From Labilithrix luteola (GTDB taxonomy: Bacteria; Myxococcota_A; Polyangia; Polyangiales; Polyangiaceae): 5,008 bases of DNA. The position numbers were made by a program, and so were the translations under genes. The notes beneath the pieces are model-generated. The model ran no database searches. It had not been told where the DNA came from and saw nothing but the letters and a program-made list of their open reading frames with translations. Numbering within the stretch: the first letter of the stretch is position 1; every line of letters begins with the position of its first letter. Shown piece by piece: positions 1-5,008 of this stretch. The DNA is taken from NCBI GenBank assembly GCA_026225435.1, contig JAMFST010000332.1, positions 1 through 5,008 of the forward strand, read 5' to 3'.

Positions 1-464
1 ATGCACGAGCAGGTCGCGGCGGCGTCCGGCTCGTCGTTGGCGCAACCCGTCGGCAGATCCACGCAGGACGCCCCTGCGCCGGCGCCGGCATCGGCCGGTC
101 GCTGTTCGCCGTGGACGAGGAGGCAGTACTGCGTCGACGGGTCGCAGGTGAGACCGCCCGAGCCGCACTCGAAGACGGTCGCGCAGGTGGAGTCGCAGAC
201 GCCGTAGCCGGTGCCCGCCAGGGTGTCGCCGCCCGGGCAGGTCCAGGCTCCGCCCGTGCAGGTGGCGGAGCCGGTGAGGGTCGAGCAGCCGTCTGCGTCG
301 GCCCCGCAACACTCGGGTTGGGCGCCTGCGCAGGTACCGGCGCCGGCTCCGGTCGTCACGCCGGGGTCGTCCGACCCACCGCACGCCGTGCCGAGAGGCA
401 GGAGCAGCAGCAGGAGGGTGGCGGCGCGTGCGAGGAGCGGGGAGGAAAAGGAAGTGGTCGGCAT
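1..464 (-). CDS. Cys-rich putative lipoprotein, 5' part only (runs off the left edge)
   Basis: I do not recognise the family. The first 154 codons are visible and the reading frame is still open at the window edge, so the C-terminus is missing. The N-terminus has a signal peptide: an n-region with Arg13, a run of six Leu (17-22), then PLGTAC with Cys28 as the probable lipidated residue. The lipobox is imperfect, because the -3 position is Gly and the nearest Leu is at -4. After a short Gly/Ser/Asp linker the mature part is dominated by Gly, Ala, Thr and Cys, with 16 Cys (including Cys28) up to residue 154. Several are spaced about 6-8 residues apart (for example 45, 52/53, 60, 69, 76), which suggests disulfide-linked small repeats exposed outside the cytoplasm. 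It lacks Lys in the visible part. The ATG at 464 is preferred; an in-frame ATG at 491 would add nine residues (MLLLGSFTP). Neither has a strong Shine-Dalgarno. GH15 lies 136 bases upstream on the same strand. Similar Cys-rich lipoproteins are common in myxobacterial genomes (general knowledge). Confidence 0.75.
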   Translation of the reverse strand, partial: MPTTSFSSPLLARAATLLLLLLPLGTACGGSDDPGVTTGAGAGTCAGAQPECCGADADGCSTLTGSATCTGGAWTCPGGDTLAGTGYGVCDSTCATVFECGSGGLTCDPSTQYCLLVHGEQRPADAGAGAGASCVDLPTGCANDEPDAAATCSC

Positions 465-600
465 GGGAGTGAACGACCCCAAGAGCAGCATCGGCGCCAG
501 CTGGGCATCTCCCGCAAAAATCGCCTGCCGCGCCGTCAGTCGCATGATCCGAGCGACCGACGTGACACACCTCGGCACAGAAGACGTCACGCGCTTCGAA

Positions 601-2386
<1,786 letters not shown>

Positions 2387-2388
<2 letters not shown>

Positions 2389-3274
2389 GGAGAGCGGAAA
2401 CCGTAGGGGCGACCTGGCACGAAGGTCCACGACGATAGCGGTCGCGCTGGGTGGATCCGCGCTCGCGCTGGCTCTCGCCTCGAGCGGAGCTGCACGCGCC
2501 GACCAGCCGGAGGACCTCGGTCGGCCGGCGACCGATCAAGCGGCGCCTCCGTACGGGGTGCCTGCGGCCCCCGACGACGCCATCACCGCGAACGAGCCGG
2601 TGCTCCGCCCGGGCGATCGCCGGCTCGTCGACGGCGAGCAACGCCTGCGTCTCGCTCCCCGGGTCGGCGGTGGGATCGGCTTCGTCACCGGCAAGATCTC
2701 CCCCTTCCCGCACACCATCGGGCTCACCGAGATCGGCGGCGAGGTCTCCTACGAGGTCATCCCCTGGGGCGGCTGGGTCCAGGGCACCTTCGAGAGCAGC
2801 GGTGAGGACGGCAAGTGGACCGCGCCGTCGATCGCGGCCGGCTTCAGCTACCGGCTCTTCGGGGACGGCGTCGAGCGCACCTCGGTCCTCTTTCGCGGCG
2901 GCGCCGTCTGGGAGGCGTGGCACGCGTCGAGCACCGCCTGCTCCATCTACCTGTTCTTCCCCTCCGGCTGCGTCGATCTGCCGCCGCGCAACCCGGATGG
3001 CAGCTTGCCCGCCGGCTACAAGGCGTACGACGACAACGGGCAAGACGTCGGCCTCCTCGCCGGCGTTCGCCTCGAGGTGCCGCTGCACTTCATGTACCTC
3101 GCCTTCGACGGCTCCTTCGTGCCCACCGTCGACCTGACGGAGACGACGCCGACGGCCACCTTCGGCTTCCGCTTCGCCATGCTCATCGGCTTCCGCGACC
3201 AGCGGACTCGCGACGAGAAGAAGGGCGACACCAAGGACAACCCGGACAACCGCTACCGGAATCGCGCGCGCTGA
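2387..3274 (+). CDS. Secreted protein, probable outer-membrane beta-barrel of unknown family
   Basis: I do not recognise the family. The 295-residue product starts with a signal peptide: basic n-region (Arg6, Arg7, Arg12, Arg13), hydrophobic core about 16-31, and a likely signal peptidase I cut after Ala38 (ARA before DQP). Residues 39-85 are a polar, Pro/Ala/Asp-rich linker. From about 86 onwards come alternating, Gly- and aromatic-rich strands typical of outer-membrane barrels: 87-101, 115-136, 146-158, 164-180, 219-249 (two strands) and 257-270. That count suggests a small barrel. Cys185 and Cys195 lie in a long loop (about 181-218) and could form a disulfide. A 25-residue, highly charged tail (271-295, with DEKKGD) follows the last strand, which is unusual because barrels normally end on an aromatic residue. 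An in-frame ATG at 2348 would add 13 polar residues before the signal peptide; an in-frame TAG at 2339-2341 rules out anything further upstream. GAGGA at 2366-2370 is too far from ATG 2387 to be a good ribosome binding site. It is divergent from GH15 and convergent with the GT-C gene. Confidence 0.8.
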
Positions 3275-3288
3275 GGGCGGCGGAGCGG

Positions 3289-3308
3289 CAGCGCCTCACT
3301 CGGCGCTG
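3289..3308. terminator. Inverted repeat between convergent genes (possible bidirectional terminator)
   Basis: A perfect 7-bp inverted repeat, CAGCGCC at 3289-3295 and GGCGCTG at 3302-3308, flanks a 6-base loop. It lies 14 bases beyond the barrel gene stop, and its loop contains the TGA stop (3296-3298) of the oppositely transcribed GT-C gene. The position suits a shared terminator for two convergent transcripts separated by only 21 bases. Neither side has a U-tract, so intrinsic termination would be weak and the function is inferred from position. Confidence 0.4.
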
Positions 3309-4864
3309 ATGAGCACCTCGGCGCCGGCGCCGGAGGTGACCAGCACCTCGTAGCCGGCGACCTCGCTCTGCTCGAACTGCGCGCCGGAGGCTCGGACGCG
3401 GGCGACGAGATCGGTCACCACCTCGCGCGAGCGCTTCGGATCCCACACGTAGGCGACCCGCGGCGCGCGCGCGACCTGCCAGCGATAGGCCGGCCAGCGG
3501 TCCTCCGCCGGGTTGGTCGGCACCACCACCAGGCGCTCGTTGGTGAGGAACGTGAGGCGGTAGCTGACCCAGTAGTCGGCGACCGCTTCGCTCACCTCGC
3601 GCACCTCGAGGAAGTGCTCGAGCGCCACCTCGCGCGCCCCGTCGTCCACCTCGTGGAGGAACGGCCCGTAGCCGGCGAAGCCCGAGAAGATGCCGGCGCA
3701 CACCGGCAAGAAGAGCATCGCGGAGAGCCAGCGCGCCGGGATGTACTCCGCCGCTGGCGCCAGCGCGAAGGGTACCAGCAGCACCAGCGAGACCAGGTAG
3801 CGGGTGGAGAACAGGTCCATCACCATCACCGAGACGGTGAAGGCGGCCAGCGTGCCGAGGATGCCGACCCAGGCGGACACGACGAGCGGCCGGTAACGCG
3901 CCGGCCCGAGCCGGTTCGCCCGCCGCGACAGCAGGCGCTGCACCGCGATCCCGACGAGGATCAACAGCACCGCCACACCGGCCGGACCGACGCCGCTGAG
4001 CACGCGCGGCGGCCACCACGGCTCCCAGCGAAGAAAATGCACCGGCCGGAAGGCGATGGCGCTGAGCGCCCAGAGCAAGCACGGGTAACCGAGGAGCTGG
4101 AGGTTGTGCACGAGCAGCGCGGGCGCAAACCCGAAGGTGCCGTGCGACGCCGCCGCGCGCGTGGTCAGCCAGACGAAGGGGATGATCCCCACGACGGCGC
4201 CGAGGAAGATCGCCAGCCGTGTCCAGCGGCCGTACCAGAGCGCGCGCACCGCCAGGACCGGGAGGAAGATCATCGCGTAGGGGTCGGCGAACACCGCGAG
4301 CGTCGCCAGCGCACCGGCGAGCGCGGCGAGCGACGGGCGAACGCGCGCCGCGGAGCCATGGCGGCGGAGCTCGGCCCGCTCGGCGGCGAAGATGGCGGCG
4401 AAGGCCAGGGTGAGCGCCAGCTGCCGCGGAGGAAAGAGCGCGTAGCCGTGCACGGGCGCGCCGGCGAAGACGAGCAGCGAAGCGAGGAGCGCGGCGCGCA
4501 CCCGCCCGACCCCGAACGTCGGCGTGGCCAGCGTCCCGTAGACGCACAGGACGAGCACCACGTAGGCCGCCAGGCTCGTCCCCATGAGCGCCCGCGGCGA
4601 CGGACCGAAGACGGCGAAGACCAGCGCCGCGGCCCAGGAGTCGGCGGCCGTCTGGTAGTGGCTCCCCCACAGGAACAGCCCGCCGAGGTCACGCCCGGTG
4701 GCGAAGTGGAGCGCCTGCAGACCGACGATGGCGCTGTCCGAGTTGGTCGCGCCCGACGCGCTGAGGAGCATCGGCGCGCGGTAGGCGACCGCCGTGAGCG
4801 CCAGGGTGAGCGGGAGGAGGAGGGGAAACGGAGAGAGGCGCCCGTCCTTCCTCGCGACGGTCAT
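3296..4864 (-). CDS. Polytopic membrane protein, GT-C-like glycosyltransferase (ArnT/PMT-type)
   Basis: This is a 522-residue integral membrane protein with about 11-12 hydrophobic segments (roughly 12-33, 74-88, 97-117, 124-160, 178-208, 216-234, 248-272, 291-309, 326-349, 355-372 and 378-398), then a soluble C-terminal part of about 120 residues. The pattern matches the GT-C fold: an acidic residue after the first membrane helix (NSDSAIVGL, Asp43), then a G-x-x-Y segment (LWGSHYQT, 65-72), FAVFGPSPRAL (83-93), and a late TRYLVSL motif (354-360) like the RYL-P motif of ArnT-type enzymes. GT-C enzymes transfer sugars from polyprenyl-phosphate donors to lipids, glycans or proteins on the non-cytoplasmic face (established for the superfamily). 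The acceptor here cannot be told. The C-terminal region has YWVSYRLTFLTNERLVV (431-447), possibly a substrate or partner domain. The ATG overlaps the stop of the upstream isomerase gene (ATGA), with no obvious Shine-Dalgarno, so re-initiation is likely. Remaining doubt: it could be a non-catalytic relative or a different polytopic membrane protein. Confidence 0.75.
   Translation of the reverse strand: MTVARKDGRLSPFPLLLPLTLALTAVAYRAPMLLSASGATNSDSAIVGLQALHFATGRDLGGLFLWGSHYQTAADSWAAALVFAVFGPSPRALMGTSLAAYVVLVLCVYGTLATPTFGVGRVRAALLASLLVFAGAPVHGYALFPPRQLALTLAFAAIFAAERAELRRHGSAARVRPSLAALAGALATLAVFADPYAMIFLPVLAVRALWYGRWTRLAIFLGAVVGIIPFVWLTTRAAASHGTFGFAPALLVHNLQLLGYPCLLWALSAIAFRPVHFLRWEPWWPPRVLSGVGPAGVAVLLILVGIAVQRLLSRRANRLGPARYRPLVVSAWVGILGTLAAFTVSVMVMDLFSTRYLVSLVLLVPFALAPAAEYIPARWLSAMLFLPVCAGIFSGFAGYGPFLHEVDDGAREVALEHFLEVREVSEAVADYWVSYRLTFLTNERLVVVPTNPAEDRWPAYRWQVARAPRVAYVWDPKRSREVVTDLVARVRASGAQFEQSEVAGYEVLVTSGAGAEVLISAE
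4861..4864 (-). promoter_or_regulatory. ATGA stop/start overlap coupling fni to the GT-C gene
   Basis: On the minus strand GTATGA carries both the TGA stop of the upstream isomerase (4863-4861) and the ATG of the GT-C gene (4864-4862). The preceding bases (GGCGGCAACGGCGT) contain no good Shine-Dalgarno. Four-base ATGA overlaps are the classical arrangement for translational coupling, so the two genes are very likely co-transcribed. Confidence 0.75.
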
Positions 4865-5008
4865 ACGCCGTTGCCGCCGAGCTGCTCGACGTAGGCGGCG
4901 AGCTCGCCGGTGATGACCCGCGGGGCGCGGCGGAGGGCGGCCAGATCGCGGCTGCCGGTGAGGAGCAGGGTGGCGCGCAGCTCGGTCTCGATCTTGGAGA
5001 GCGCGGCG
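4861..5008 (-). CDS. fni: Probable type 2 isopentenyl-diphosphate delta-isomerase, C-terminal end only
   Basis: Only the last 48 codons and the stop are in the window; the start lies beyond the right edge. The visible sequence includes SKIETELRATLLLTGSRDLA, then ALRRAPRVITGEL and a short polar end. This resembles the C-terminus of type 2 IPP isomerases, where an ELR-x-x-(M/L) helix leads into an L-x-G-(A/S)-x-x-(I/L)-x-x-L-(R/K)-x-(A/V)-P-x-V-I-(T)-G-E motif at the end of the FMN-binding (beta/alpha)8 barrel. The family interconverts isopentenyl and dimethylallyl diphosphate in the cytoplasm, feeding polyprenol, quinone and carotenoid synthesis. The main alternative is another FMN-dependent barrel enzyme such as an alpha-hydroxy-acid dehydrogenase, whose C-terminus is similar; the R-A-P-x-V-I-T-G-E segment favours the isomerase. 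The gene is joined by an ATGA overlap to the downstream GT-C gene. Confidence 0.7.
   Translation of the reverse strand, partial: AALSKIETELRATLLLTGSRDLAALRRAPRVITGELAAYVEQLGGNGV

Noticed and set aside
561..591. Inverted repeat CGTGAC (561-566) and GTCACG (586-591) downstream of GH15
   Set aside because: A 6-bp stem with a 19-base loop is weak and easily due to chance; no U-tract or operator family supports it.
465..600. Possible promoter for the lipoprotein gene in the 136-base spacer
   Set aside because: I looked for a -35/-10 pair on the minus strand and found none convincing. The only AT-rich run is a short A5/T5 tract near 516-520, with no hairpin before it that would make it a terminator.
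3183..4670. A 495-codon minus-strand open frame overlapping the GT-C gene in another frame
   Set aside because: It is extremely rich in Arg, Ala and Gly, crosses the convergent gene end into the barrel gene, and lacks the membrane helices and motifs seen in the chosen frame.
3614..4894. A 426-codon plus-strand open frame opposite the GT-C gene
   Set aside because: The product is a highly charged Arg/Glu/Gln/His mixture with no hydrophobic segments or motifs, while the minus frame gives an orderly polytopic membrane protein.

Overview
This is a GC-rich window in which all four substantial coding regions have strongly GC-biased third codon positions. The features that point to lineage are a secreted lipoprotein very rich in Cys, Gly and Ala with a signal peptide, an outer-membrane-type beta-barrel candidate, and a type 2 (FMN-dependent) isopentenyl-diphosphate isomerase. 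Together they suggest a Gram-negative, predatory or soil-dwelling Myxococcota-like bacterium. This is an inference from style and gene content; no rRNA or lineage marker is present.

Layout, left to right. Positions 1-464 (minus) hold the 5' part of a Cys-rich lipoprotein gene that runs off the left edge. A 136-base spacer follows (465-600) with no gene. Positions 601-2388 (minus) encode a complete GH15 family glucanase (glucoamylase/trehalase type). Positions 2387-3274 (plus) encode a secreted, probably outer-membrane beta-barrel protein of unknown family. It is divergent from GH15, and the preferred start codons of the two genes overlap on the same CATG. Positions 3296-4864 (minus) encode a polytopic membrane protein resembling GT-C glycosyltransferases (ArnT/PMT-like), convergent with the barrel gene. 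Positions 4861-5008 (minus) hold the last 48 codons of a probable type 2 IPP isomerase (fni). Its stop codon overlaps the start of the GT-C gene in an ATGA junction.

How the genes may work together. The clearest functional unit is the right-hand pair. An isoprenoid-precursor isomerase is translationally coupled to a membrane glycosyltransferase of a superfamily that uses polyprenyl-phosphate sugars, so a link through lipid-carrier supply is plausible but not proven. The GH15 enzyme is likely cytoplasmic and would act on alpha-glucans or trehalose; no trehalose or glycogen genes are visible beside it. The lipoprotein and the barrel protein are envelope proteins with no visible partners. Small perfect inverted repeats sit at the 3' ends of both complete minus-strand genes. 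I found no tRNA, rRNA, CRISPR array, insertion sequence or prophage signature, and I do not see a clear new multi-gene system. The points most worth a second look are the start-over-start divergence, the fni-GT coupling and the two unrecognised envelope proteins.
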